From assembly GCA_947627075.1 (NCBI GenBank), contig CANQUR010000003.1:1-36933 (forward strand): 36,933 nucleotides of DNA. Reading direction: 5' to 3'. Of this stretch, positions 28,867-36,307 are shown piece after piece. The notes beneath the pieces are model-generated. The model made no database searches. It was not told the DNA's origin and worked only from the letters and a program-made list of their open reading frames with translations. This DNA comes from an uncultured Clostridia bacterium (GTDB taxonomy: Bacteria; Bacillota; Clostridia; Christensenellales; Pumilibacteraceae). A program made the translations under genes and the position numbers. Each line of letters opens with the position of its first letter. The first letter of the stretch is position 1.

Positions 28867-28972
28867 TGTAATTCCTTTCGATTTGCGTCAATTCGACTTT
28901 GAAATTATAGCATATTTTTTTGTTAAAGTAAATTGTTTTATTCGTAAACAATCGCTTTAACTTTGTAAACAT

Positions 28973-29000
28973 AAAAAAAACGACAGGCAATACCTGTCAT
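28973..29000 (-). terminator. Terminator of zinc-ribbon gene
   Basis: GACAGG-CAATA-CCTGTC followed by T8 on minus strand. Confidence 0.7.
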
Positions 29001-29029
29001 TTCTTTTGTTTTTGATTTTCGGCTATCGA

Positions 29030-29347
29030 TCATGCAATCAGCGCCGCAAAAGTCACTATGTAAATTATGATGCTTATGAATTCCAAAACCAAACTTATTA
29101 TAGAGATTATCATGCCCGCAGTGGCAAGCCCCATGCCTTTTTCTCCCGATTCACGAATTTGTTTGCGTGCGATGACAGAGCAGATAAGCCCCGCGATGGC
29201 AACTAAAAACGAAAGTACGAAGCCCACTATTGCAAGCGTATTGGTTTTGTTTTGATCGGCAATAGTACTTTTTCCCGTAGCGACGCCGCATTTCGGGCAT
29301 ATGACCGTATTGTCGTCGATATTGTTTCCGCAATTTTTACAATACAT
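29030..29347 (-). CDS. Zinc-ribbon DUF4190-like membrane protein
   Basis: MYCKNCGNNIDDNTVICPKCGVATG then NTLAIVGFVLSFLVAIAGLICSVIARKQIRESGEKGMGLATAGMIISII; SD AAAAGGAG. Confidence 0.8.
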   Translation of the reverse strand: MYCKNCGNNIDDNTVICPKCGVATGKSTIADQNKTNTLAIVGFVLSFLVAIAGLICSVIARKQIRESGEKGMGLATAGMIISIISLVLEFISIIIYIVTFAALIA

Positions 29348-29364
29348 ATTTTTTCTCCTTTTGT

Positions 29365-29410
29365 AGTAAAAAATTTCTATAAACTCATTATAACAGTAAA
29401 AAATTTCCAT
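29365..29410. promoter_or_regulatory. Paired operator-like direct repeats within/around the zinc-ribbon promoter
   Basis: AGTAAAAAATTTCTAT (29365-29380) and AGTAAAAAATTTCCAT (29395-29410), offset 30 bp. Confidence 0.7.
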
Positions 29411-29415
29411 GTCAA
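29387..29415 (-). promoter_or_regulatory. Consensus promoter of zinc-ribbon gene
   Basis: Minus strand TTGACA-N17-TATAAT (with TG extended -10). Confidence 0.85.
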
Positions 29416-29468
29416 GCGAAATAAAGTATATTCATAGTAAAATTACTTGCGTGGAGAAAAATATTAGT

Positions 29469-29750
29469 ATGAACAGATTGAGAGAATTGCGAGAGGATAG
29501 AGATCTGCGTCAAATCGATGTTTCGCAAGCAACAAATATAGATCAAAAGACATTATCGAACTACGAAACGGGAAAAACAAATCCCGACAGTTGGGCAATT
29601 ATTAAGCTTGCGGAATTTTTCGGAGTAACCTGCGACTATCTTTTGGGTGTCTCCGATAGAAATTTAAGAAATATGAGCGACGCTCTCGATGAATTGGACG
29701 CTATAAAAGTGCGTATAGACGAAATAAAAAGATTTTTGACAAAAGGGTAG
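29469..29750 (+). CDS. XRE-family HTH repressor-like protein
   Basis: MNRLRELREDRDLRQIDVSQATNIDQKTLSNYETGKTNPDSWAIIKLAEFFGVTCDYLLGVSDRN. Confidence 0.88.
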   Translation: MNRLRELREDRDLRQIDVSQATNIDQKTLSNYETGKTNPDSWAIIKLAEFFGVTCDYLLGVSDRNLRNMSDALDELDAIKVRIDEIKRFLTKG

Positions 29751-29772
29751 AATAGCAAAGAAAAAAGTGACC

Positions 29773-29877
29773 TTAGTCACTTTTGAAAACAACGGCTCCA
29801 AACGTCGAAAGATACCGTTCAATAGTGCTATCCACGACTCTTGGCTTGTAATTGTTCTCCCCGATAATTTTTGTCAT
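29773..29877 (-). pseudogene. 5' remnant of a DUF4143-type AAA ATPase gene (34 codons)
   Basis: MTKIIGENNYKPRVVDSTIERYLSTFGAVVFKSD*; resembles the N-terminus of DUF4143 ATPases (KPRVVD..IE.YL..FGAV.IEGPKWCGKT) and stops before Walker A; retains SD and TTGCTT-N17-TATAAT promoter. Confidence 0.6.
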
Positions 29878-29940
29878 CGCAAAACCTCTCGCTTCTTTTT
29901 ACTTATTATAGCACGTTTTTCGTAAAGAAGCAAGCCCATT

Positions 29941-30032
29941 CCGACAGATTTTGGATTTTCAACCCGACAGATTTTGTTTCATTAATCCGACGGATTTTAG
30001 ATTTTCAACCCTACAGATTTTGAGATGCTGAG
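29941..30032. repeat. Four tandem 23-bp units
   Basis: CCGACAGATTTT-type cores start at 29941, 29964, 29987, 30010 (exact 23-bp period). Confidence 0.8.
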
Positions 30033-30055
30033 ATAAGGGAGATAATTCTTTTTTT

Positions 30056-30189
30056 TGGTAGGGAAGAGTGGACGCGTCACATACGGCGAAGCCGTATTCA
30101 CGGAGCGGAGCGAAGTTACACACCGACCTCCACTTATTTGCTAACGCAATGTTGCAGGGTGATGCTCTAACCGACTGAGCTACAAACCT
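30056..30189 (-). pseudogene. tRNA-Ile-derived element, copy A, with hairpin insertions in anticodon loop and T arm; acceptor mismatched
   Basis: AGGTTTGTAGCTCAGTCGGTTAGAGC...CCACTCTTCCCTACCA; 17-bp anticodon-loop insert and roughly 45-bp T-arm replacement. Confidence 0.75.
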
Positions 30190-30237
30190 TTAATTAGATT
30201 ATTACACACCGACCCCCACCTAATTTACGGAAACAAA

Positions 30238-30259
30238 AAAAGTGACCTTCGTCACTTTT
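30238..30259 (-). terminator. tRNA-array terminator, copy 2
   Basis: AAAAGTGAC-CTTC-GTCACTTTT; same hairpin at 29763-29784 and 30440-30461. Confidence 0.7.
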
Positions 30260-30392
30260 GGTAGGATTGAGTGGACGCGTCACATACGGCGAAGCCATAT
30301 TCACGGAGCGGAGCGAAGTTACACACCGACCTCCACTTATTTGCTAACGCAATGTTGCAGGGTGGTGCTCTAACCGGCTGAACTACAATCCT
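30259..30392 (-). pseudogene. tRNA-Ile-derived element, copy B, same two insertions, acceptor stem intact
   Basis: AGGATTGTAGTTCAGCCGGTTAGAGCACCACCCTG|CAACATTGCGTTAGCAA|ATAAGTGG...CCACTCAATCCTACCA; same 134-nt length as copy A. Confidence 0.75.
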
Positions 30393-30460
30393 TTAATTAT
30401 ATTATTACACACCGACCCTCACTTATTTACGGAAACAAAAAAAGTGACCTTCGTCACTTT

Positions 30461-30537
30461 TGGTAGGATTGAGTGGACTCGAACCACCGACCCCCACCTT
30501 ATCAGGGTGGTGCTCTAACCGGCTGAGCTACAATCCT
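30461..30537 (-). tRNA. tRNA-Ile(GAT)
   Basis: AGGATTGTAGCTCAGCCGGTTAGAGCACCACCCTGATAAGGTGGGGGTCGGTGGTTCGAGTCCACTCAATCCTACCA; full cloverleaf, encoded CCA, terminator adjacent. Confidence 0.95.
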
Positions 30538-30551
30538 TTATTTACATTATT

Positions 30552-30624
30552 ACACACCGACCCTCACCTTATTTGCTAACGCAATGTTGCACGGTGGTGC
30601 TCTGACCGACAGAGCTATGATTTT
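30552..30624 (-). pseudogene. tRNA-derived fragment, copy C, with the same 17-bp anticodon-loop insertion, 3' truncated
   Basis: TAGCTCTGTCGGTCAGAGCACCACCGTG|CAACATTGCGTTAGCAA|ATAAGGTGAGGGTCGGTGTG. Confidence 0.65.
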
Positions 30625-30647
30625 TTATCTTCGCATTTGCGCTTACA

Positions 30648-30723
30648 TGGTGGAGGTAAGCGGGATCGAACCGCTGACCCCCTGCTTGCAGGGCAGGTGC
30701 TCTACCAGCTGAGCTATACCCCC
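30648..30723 (-). tRNA. tRNA-Ala(TGC)
   Basis: GGGGGTATAGCTCAGCTGGTAGAGCACCTGCCCTGCAAGCAGGGGGTCAGCGGTTCGATCCCGCTTACCTCCACCA. Confidence 0.95.
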
Positions 30724-30885
30724 ACGCGCGTAAACAGCTTACATATAATAACAAATAAGAAGGCGTTTGTCAAATAAAATCAAACGGTTTTGAAATTTTT
30801 TTCTAAAAAATATTTATCGTCGGAATTTTATGCTTTTTTGGACGATAATTATTGTCATATTAGCATAAAGTTTTTGTAAAAGTGA

Positions 30886-30914
30886 TTGACGAAGCATTTT
30901 TTATATGTTATAAT
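30886..30914 (+). promoter_or_regulatory. glnA promoter
   Basis: TTGACG-N17-TATAAT. Confidence 0.8.
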
Positions 30915-30983
30915 TAACTTGTAGAGTTGCCTATACGGCAGTCTTATTTGGCAAAAAAGTTGCTTAAAGGAGTGAAATTCATA

Positions 30984-32414
30984 ATGCTTAAAAACATACA
31001 AGAAGTATTGGCTTTTTGTGAAGAGAAAGGGATCAAGATGATCGACTTTAAGATGGTAGACATTGACGGCAGATGGCATCATTTGTCCATTCCAGTAACG
31101 AGATTCAACGAAGATACCATGAAATACGGTATTGGCTTCGACGGATCCAATTACGGTTTTGCCCCGGTAGAAAAGAGCGATATGGTGTTCATACCCATTA
31201 TCAGCTCGGCGGTTATCGATCCGTTCGCCGAGATCCCCACGCTTACCATGTCGGGCGATGTCAGAATAATAGATGCAAACAACAGCAGATTCGATCAATA
31301 TCCGCGTAACGTTGCGCTTGCCGCCGAGGATTATATGCGCAAGACAGGGATCGCCGACAGAATGGTAATAGGACCGGAATTCGAATTCCATCTTTTCGAT
31401 CATGTGGCGTTCGAAAACAGACCGGATAAGGCAATGTATCATGTAGACGCGTGGGAAGCCGATTGGAATAGCGGCGACGACGAGTCACAAAATAACGGTT
31501 ATCACACTCCTCACAAGGGCGGTTATCATGCTTGCAAGCCGCAAGATATTACATACGATATTCGCAGTCGTATGTGTATGATGCTCGAGGATTGGGGCGT
31601 AAAGGTAAAATATCATCATCATGAGGTAGGCGGACCGGGACAGGTCGAGATCGAGGTCGAGCTCGGCGATATGACCAAGATGGCAGATAATACCATGATA
31701 GTCAAGTACATCGTAAAAAATCAAGCTATAGCCGAAGGCATGACCGCAACGTTTATGCCGAAGCCAATCTACGGCGAGGCGGGAAACGGAATGCATGTAC
31801 ATATGCTCCTCTTTAAGGACGGCAAGCCCGTATTCTATGATGAGAACGGCTATTCGCAACTCAGCGAAACCGCACACTACTTTATGGGAGGACTTTTGAA
31901 ACACGCGGCAAGCCTTTGCGCTTTCACGAACCCGTCCACAAACTCATATAAACGTCTTGTGCCCGGCTTCGAGGCTCCCGCAACAATAGGCTATGCGACC
32001 GCTAACCGTAGCTCCGTAATTCGTATACCTGCCTATGCAAAGTCGCCCGACAAGAAGCGTTTCGAACTTCGCAATCCCGACGCAACCTGCAATCCGTACT
32101 ATGCCTATGCCGCGATTTTAATGGCGGGACTTGACGGAGTTGTAAACAAGATAGATCCCCGTAAAAACGGTTGGGGTCCGTTCGACTTTAACCTCTTTGA
32201 TTTAAGCGACAAGGAGAAAAAGAGGATCCAACATCTTCCCACTTCGCTTGATGAAGCGCTCAACGCACTCGAAAAGGATCATGAGTATCTTGTAAAGGAC
32301 GGAGTTTTCCCCGTAAGACTTATAAAACTTTGGATAGACAAAAAGCGTAAAGAGCTTGACAAGATCAACAAGATACCTACGCCGGTGGAATTCGAACTCT
32401 ATTACGATCTATAA
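30984..32414 (+). CDS. glnA: Glutamine synthetase
   Basis: IGFDGSNYGFAPVEKSDM; IGPEFEFHLFD; GNGMHVHMLLFKDGKPVF; NPSTNSYKRLVPGFEAPATIGYATANRSSVIRIP; SD AAAGGAG. Confidence 0.95.
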   Translation: MLKNIQEVLAFCEEKGIKMIDFKMVDIDGRWHHLSIPVTRFNEDTMKYGIGFDGSNYGFAPVEKSDMVFIPIISSAVIDPFAEIPTLTMSGDVRIIDANNSRFDQYPRNVALAAEDYMRKTGIADRMVIGPEFEFHLFDHVAFENRPDKAMYHVDAWEADWNSGDDESQNNGYHTPHKGGYHACKPQDITYDIRSRMCMMLEDWGVKVKYHHHEVGGPGQVEIEVELGDMTKMADNTMIVKYIVKNQAIAEGMTATFMPKPIYGEAGNGMHVHMLLFKDGKPVFYDENGYSQLSETAHYFMGGLLKHAASLCAFTNPSTNSYKRLVPGFEAPATIGYATANRSSVIRIPAYAKSPDKKRFELRNPDATCNPYYAYAAILMAGLDGVVNKIDPRKNGWGPFDFNLFDLSDKEKKRIQHLPTSLDEALNALEKDHEYLVKDGVFPVRLIKLWIDKKRKELDKINKIPTPVEFELYYDL

Positions 32415-32440
32415 TATCGCTTAAGATAGAAGGGATCATT

Positions 32441-33718
32441 TTGAAATCTTTCGAAAAGTTTATTTTTATAATGATTTTGGCAGCGTTAGTCGGACTTTCG
32501 GTAAGCCCGACCGACGCTGTTTTTGCGTCATCCGCACCTGCGCCGATGATGTCGATGCACATAGTACCAATTGCGATCGTTGATACCAAAGCGGATATTC
32601 GAACACAGTTAAAGCTGGAGTTTTCCGAAGCCGACTCCGGGGAATTTATTCAAAGTTTCACAATATCGGACGTGACGGATACCGAGCGCGACATACAATG
32701 CTATATTCCTTATTCGGGCGAGGATCTATCAGTAGCAGTGGATAAAAAAATCGTTTCTACAAATCTCAGATATGCGTATTATCGCGACATGAACAATTAT
32801 CTTTACAGCGCATATACGTTAAGAGACGAATTTATTTCCGATCCGAATAAGCCGGTAATCAAATATACATATCGACTCAACGCCGACGCCTTTACTGCAA
32901 ACGCATGTATATCTCTTGAAATTGCTCCCGACACTTGTATAGTGACCGAAAAATACTACAAAACGGATATCGGACAGAAAATAACCGTTTACGACGACTT
33001 GTATGACGAAATGTTCGTTTTTTATGCGATAGGAGGAGAGCCGTCTACGCTCGAAATAAGTTTTTCGGAAAAAGAGAACTTAATAGGAGCAAATGGCAGC
33101 TATGAATTTGTGGGCAAAGAGAACATGACTTTATTGGAGTTTACGGACAGCATACGCAAGAATGAAATATCCCAAGTCGATTGGTTCAATATAGTTGCTT
33201 CTCAAATCAATGACGGCAGCAGATACAAGGGTGGGATAATCAATTTTTCAGAGCTTGAAAGTAGCTTGGCTGAATTTTCGGAATTTACTATTCATGTAGG
33301 GGCAGGGCACAGCGCGGAATGCGAGATATCTATGCCTGTCGAACCCTTGTATATCGAAACTAATTATATCAATGGATATACTTATGTATACTACGTCGAT
33401 CTTTCGTTTGCCAAAGACACATATATCGATAACACTCAAATTATGTTGACCACTCCGTTTTCAGTCAGAGCACCCGAATTTTCATATGACAAAGAGCAAG
33501 AGTGTTATATATGGAACGGCAACGAGAATAAAGATAGCGTAAGATATTTGTATATTTATTTGAAGGATGAAAGTTTGTCCGACGGCAATCGCTCGACCTT
33601 GGATATATTCCAATCGGGAATTCTCAATATTTTGGCAAGGTTGATAATTGTGCCGCTTTCGTTTGTCGCTGTTTTCGGCATATACAAAGCAATAAATAAG
33701 CATAGGCGAGAGCGATGA
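32441..33718 (+). CDS. Secreted/membrane-anchored hypothetical protein (TTG start)
   Basis: N-terminal signal peptide ILAALVGLSVSPTDAVFA; C-terminal TM ILARLIIVPLSFVAVFGIYKAI followed by basic tail. Confidence 0.6.
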   Translation: MKSFEKFIFIMILAALVGLSVSPTDAVFASSAPAPMMSMHIVPIAIVDTKADIRTQLKLEFSEADSGEFIQSFTISDVTDTERDIQCYIPYSGEDLSVAVDKKIVSTNLRYAYYRDMNNYLYSAYTLRDEFISDPNKPVIKYTYRLNADAFTANACISLEIAPDTCIVTEKYYKTDIGQKITVYDDLYDEMFVFYAIGGEPSTLEISFSEKENLIGANGSYEFVGKENMTLLEFTDSIRKNEISQVDWFNIVASQINDGSRYKGGIINFSELESSLAEFSEFTIHVGAGHSAECEISMPVEPLYIETNYINGYTYVYYVDLSFAKDTYIDNTQIMLTTPFSVRAPEFSYDKEQECYIWNGNENKDSVRYLYIYLKDESLSDGNRSTLDIFQSGILNILARLIIVPLSFVAVFGIYKAINKHRRER

Positions 33719-33737
33719 AACATGCTTTACAGCAAAC

Positions 33738-33771
33738 AAAAAAGGCACTTCGCTTATGCAAAGTGTCTTTT
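33738..33771. terminator. Convergent terminator
   Basis: AAAAGGCACTT...AAGTGTCTTTT stem. Confidence 0.6.
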
Positions 33772-33798
33772 GTACGTTTACGGTATTTTGAAATAATA

Positions 33799-34725
33799 TT
33801 ACGAGCGCTTGGTGCGGGCGTTCGGTTTTGCATATTCCGAAGTTCGAAGGTCTTTGTCGGACAAGGCGAAGCCGGCACTTTGGCGCGAGCCGAATAGGCG
33901 CGAATATGTGCGTTCGCCGTAGCGCGTCCGTATCATGTCGTCGTCGAGATTAGTGGTAAATACGGTATGCTTACCGGCATTCATACGTTCGTTTACGACA
34001 TGAAAGAGATATTCCACCGTCACGTTTTTGAATATATTTTCACTGCCGAGATCGTCGATTATCAACAGATCGCAATCTATAAGCGGTTCGAGATAGGCAA
34101 GCTTATCCTCGTCGAAGGTCGTGTGATATTTGAGCATTCTGTTTACGAAGGCAAACGACGAAAGCATTATTACGCTGAAACCGTTTTTTGACAGCGCGGA
34201 CGCAATACAAGAGGCAAGAAAAGTCTTGCCGGAACCGCATTTGCCCATAAAAATGAGATTCAGTTTATTTGTAAAAGGGAATTTTTCGCAAAACGCCTTT
34301 GCCGTATCGTAGATCTTGCCGATCCTTTCTCTTTCATGCGGCGGAAAGATGTCGAGATCGGAAGCTTCGAAATTTGCCGTTGTCTCCATTCCGTCGGTCG
34401 TACAGCTTTTTATAATACAACTGCAAGGCTTGCCGTCAATAAGTCCCGTATCGCGGCATTTGTTGCATTCATAAGGAGGATCGAGCATTTCTTTGGTGAC
34501 TCCGAGACTTGTAAGAATTTCTTCGCGCTTGTGCTTGAGAGTATCCAAGGTCTTGCTGTCCGTACTTTTTCCTTTTACACCATCCATTAAAAGCCCTCGA
34601 ATGGCTTTTTCGGTCTCATACAGATCGGGATGGCGGCGCAAAAGCTCGAGATACATAAGATGGGCTTCGGTCTCGCGTTGCTTGCGCCTCGAAACTTTTC
34701 CGATTATAGCCTTTTTGTAGTCCAT
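33799..34725 (-). CDS. DnaC/DnaI-like helicase loader ATPase
   Basis: CNKCRDTGLIDGKPCSC; Walker A FMGKCGSGKTFLAS; LLIIDDLGSE; TTNLDDDMIRTRYGERTYSRLFG. Confidence 0.88.
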   Translation of the reverse strand: MDYKKAIIGKVSRRKQRETEAHLMYLELLRRHPDLYETEKAIRGLLMDGVKGKSTDSKTLDTLKHKREEILTSLGVTKEMLDPPYECNKCRDTGLIDGKPCSCIIKSCTTDGMETTANFEASDLDIFPPHERERIGKIYDTAKAFCEKFPFTNKLNLIFMGKCGSGKTFLASCIASALSKNGFSVIMLSSFAFVNRMLKYHTTFDEDKLAYLEPLIDCDLLIIDDLGSENIFKNVTVEYLFHVVNERMNAGKHTVFTTNLDDDMIRTRYGERTYSRLFGSRQSAGFALSDKDLRTSEYAKPNARTKRS

Positions 34726-34728
34726 ATG

Positions 34729-36141
34729 TTAAATATCCTCCGGGTCGAGGTGAGCAAACAATGCGCTCAATTGTTCGGCACTTTTTGCGGTGACGACGTT
34801 TTGTTTTTCCTTCGGCTCGCCGTAGGAGCATTTTTTTGCTTCTTCTATGGATGTGACATTTTGCTCGTGCCAAGAGGCGAGTATGGCGTTTATGTAAGCG
34901 CTCACATTGCCTTTTCCTTCGGCAAGCGTTGCCGCATATTCTATGACGTCGAGCGGCATTTTCCAAGAATAGGTCCAGGTTCTGTAATAATCTCGATCCC
35001 AAGCCGTGATATTTCGATTTATGCCCGCGAGAGAAAGTATGCGTTTTATGTCTTCGTCGATGGACACCGCTTCGCTTATAAACGAATTAATGGAATTTTC
35101 GGTAAGCAAGCCTTGTCGATAGAACTTTTTGACCGTTTCGTCCATGACCGATAGAGTACGCATATCGTGCGCGTAGCAATATTTTGCTATAAGTATGAGC
35201 GTGTCGTCGTCAAAGCCGAAGGACAGCCATTTATTGGTATAAGTCTCTATTGTGTAGTCGAGCTGTTCGAGATATATTCCGAGTATTCGCGTTATTTCCT
35301 TTGTCAAGGCGTAAAGTCTGTCGCGATTGGCATTATACGCATTGATTTCGTCGATCGAGAAAACGTGATTTTCGTAATATTTCGTAAGTTTTGTATCCAA
35401 CCTTTCCATGCCGCCCTTTTTAAGGTCTTTTGCCACACGAATGATTACCTCGGGAGTAAAACCTAGCGCCTTGGTCCATTTGACGTAAAGTTGACTGTCA
35501 TTGTGGTCGGGCGTTTTTTTGGAACCGAGCGCTTTGAGAATTGCCGACAGCTCGGACTGATACAAAGAAAGCTCGTTCAATTTTTCGTTTACGCGTTCGA
35601 AGTTGGTTGCCCCTTGATAAGCGAGGTTACGAGCTACGGCAAGTATGTAAGGATAACCGATACTTTCGCCCTTTAATCTCACACAGTAAGCGATTATGGC
35701 GAGCATAGCGTCGACATCTATATGCAAAAGCTCCATTATGCTGTAATATTCGTTATATTCGCTGGGCAAAAAGCTTCTGTGCGGAAGCATTGCATGCAGT
35801 TGATTATTAAAGGATTCGTATTTTGTCTTGCTGAATTTCTTCACTTGAGCGCTTAACGGTTTTACTTCGAGATATTCTATTTCGGGCGGGTCGGAGGACA
35901 GTATGTTTACGATACCTTGCTCGCTCCAATATCCGAACGCTTCCATTATGACCGACTTGTCCAAACCGAGCAAGATGGAAATCTGCTCGATGTTGTTTTC
36001 GGGCGTATAAGCAAGGGACAAGCCAACAATGTATATCTTGACATAGTTTTCGGGCGCATACGGCATATACTCGGTAATAAAAAGATTATCGAGTTCTACA
36101 TTTCGTATTTGATTTTTTTCTCTTGACAGCTTTGCGAACAT
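34729..36141 (-). CDS. DnaD-domain replication initiation protein
   Basis: Upstream of the dnaI-like gene; C-terminal repeats like IDEDIKRILSLAGINRNITAWDRDYYRTWTYSWKMPLDVIEYAATLAEGKGNVSAYINAILASWHEQNVTSIEEAKK; SD GGGAG at the 36141 start. Confidence 0.82.
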   Translation of the reverse strand: MFAKLSREKNQIRNVELDNLFITEYMPYAPENYVKIYIVGLSLAYTPENNIEQISILLGLDKSVIMEAFGYWSEQGIVNILSSDPPEIEYLEVKPLSAQVKKFSKTKYESFNNQLHAMLPHRSFLPSEYNEYYSIMELLHIDVDAMLAIIAYCVRLKGESIGYPYILAVARNLAYQGATNFERVNEKLNELSLYQSELSAILKALGSKKTPDHNDSQLYVKWTKALGFTPEVIIRVAKDLKKGGMERLDTKLTKYYENHVFSIDEINAYNANRDRLYALTKEITRILGIYLEQLDYTIETYTNKWLSFGFDDDTLILIAKYCYAHDMRTLSVMDETVKKFYRQGLLTENSINSFISEAVSIDEDIKRILSLAGINRNITAWDRDYYRTWTYSWKMPLDVIEYAATLAEGKGNVSAYINAILASWHEQNVTSIEEAKKCSYGEPKEKQNVVTAKSAEQLSALFAHLDPEDI

Positions 36142-36307
36142 ATTAACTCCCGACAAAATCACTTGCTTTAATCAGCCGTTTGATATATAATATCTTATAA
36201 CAAATTGTAACATAAAAAGCGATTTTTTTCAAGCAAAAAATATCGTAAAAAAACGTTCACAACATCTTGTATGCTCGTGAACGGCATAGTACCAAAAGAG
36301 GTTTTTT

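Noticed and set aside
29941-30032. Possible CRISPR array
   Set aside because: Conserved part is only about 12 bp with 11-bp variable parts, four units, and no cas genes; fits tandem/iteron-like repeats, not CRISPR.
30569-30754. 61-aa minus-strand ORF (MLLYVSCLRAWGYSSAGRAPALQAGGQRFDPAYLH...)
   Set aside because: GYSSAGRAPALQAGGQRFDPAYLH is a translation of tRNA-Ala(TGC); a spurious ORF over tRNA genes.
30915-30983. Riboswitch or GlnR site in the glnA leader
   Set aside because: No recognisable glutamine riboswitch motif or clear TGTNA-N7-TNACA operator; the leader is short with an ordinary SD.
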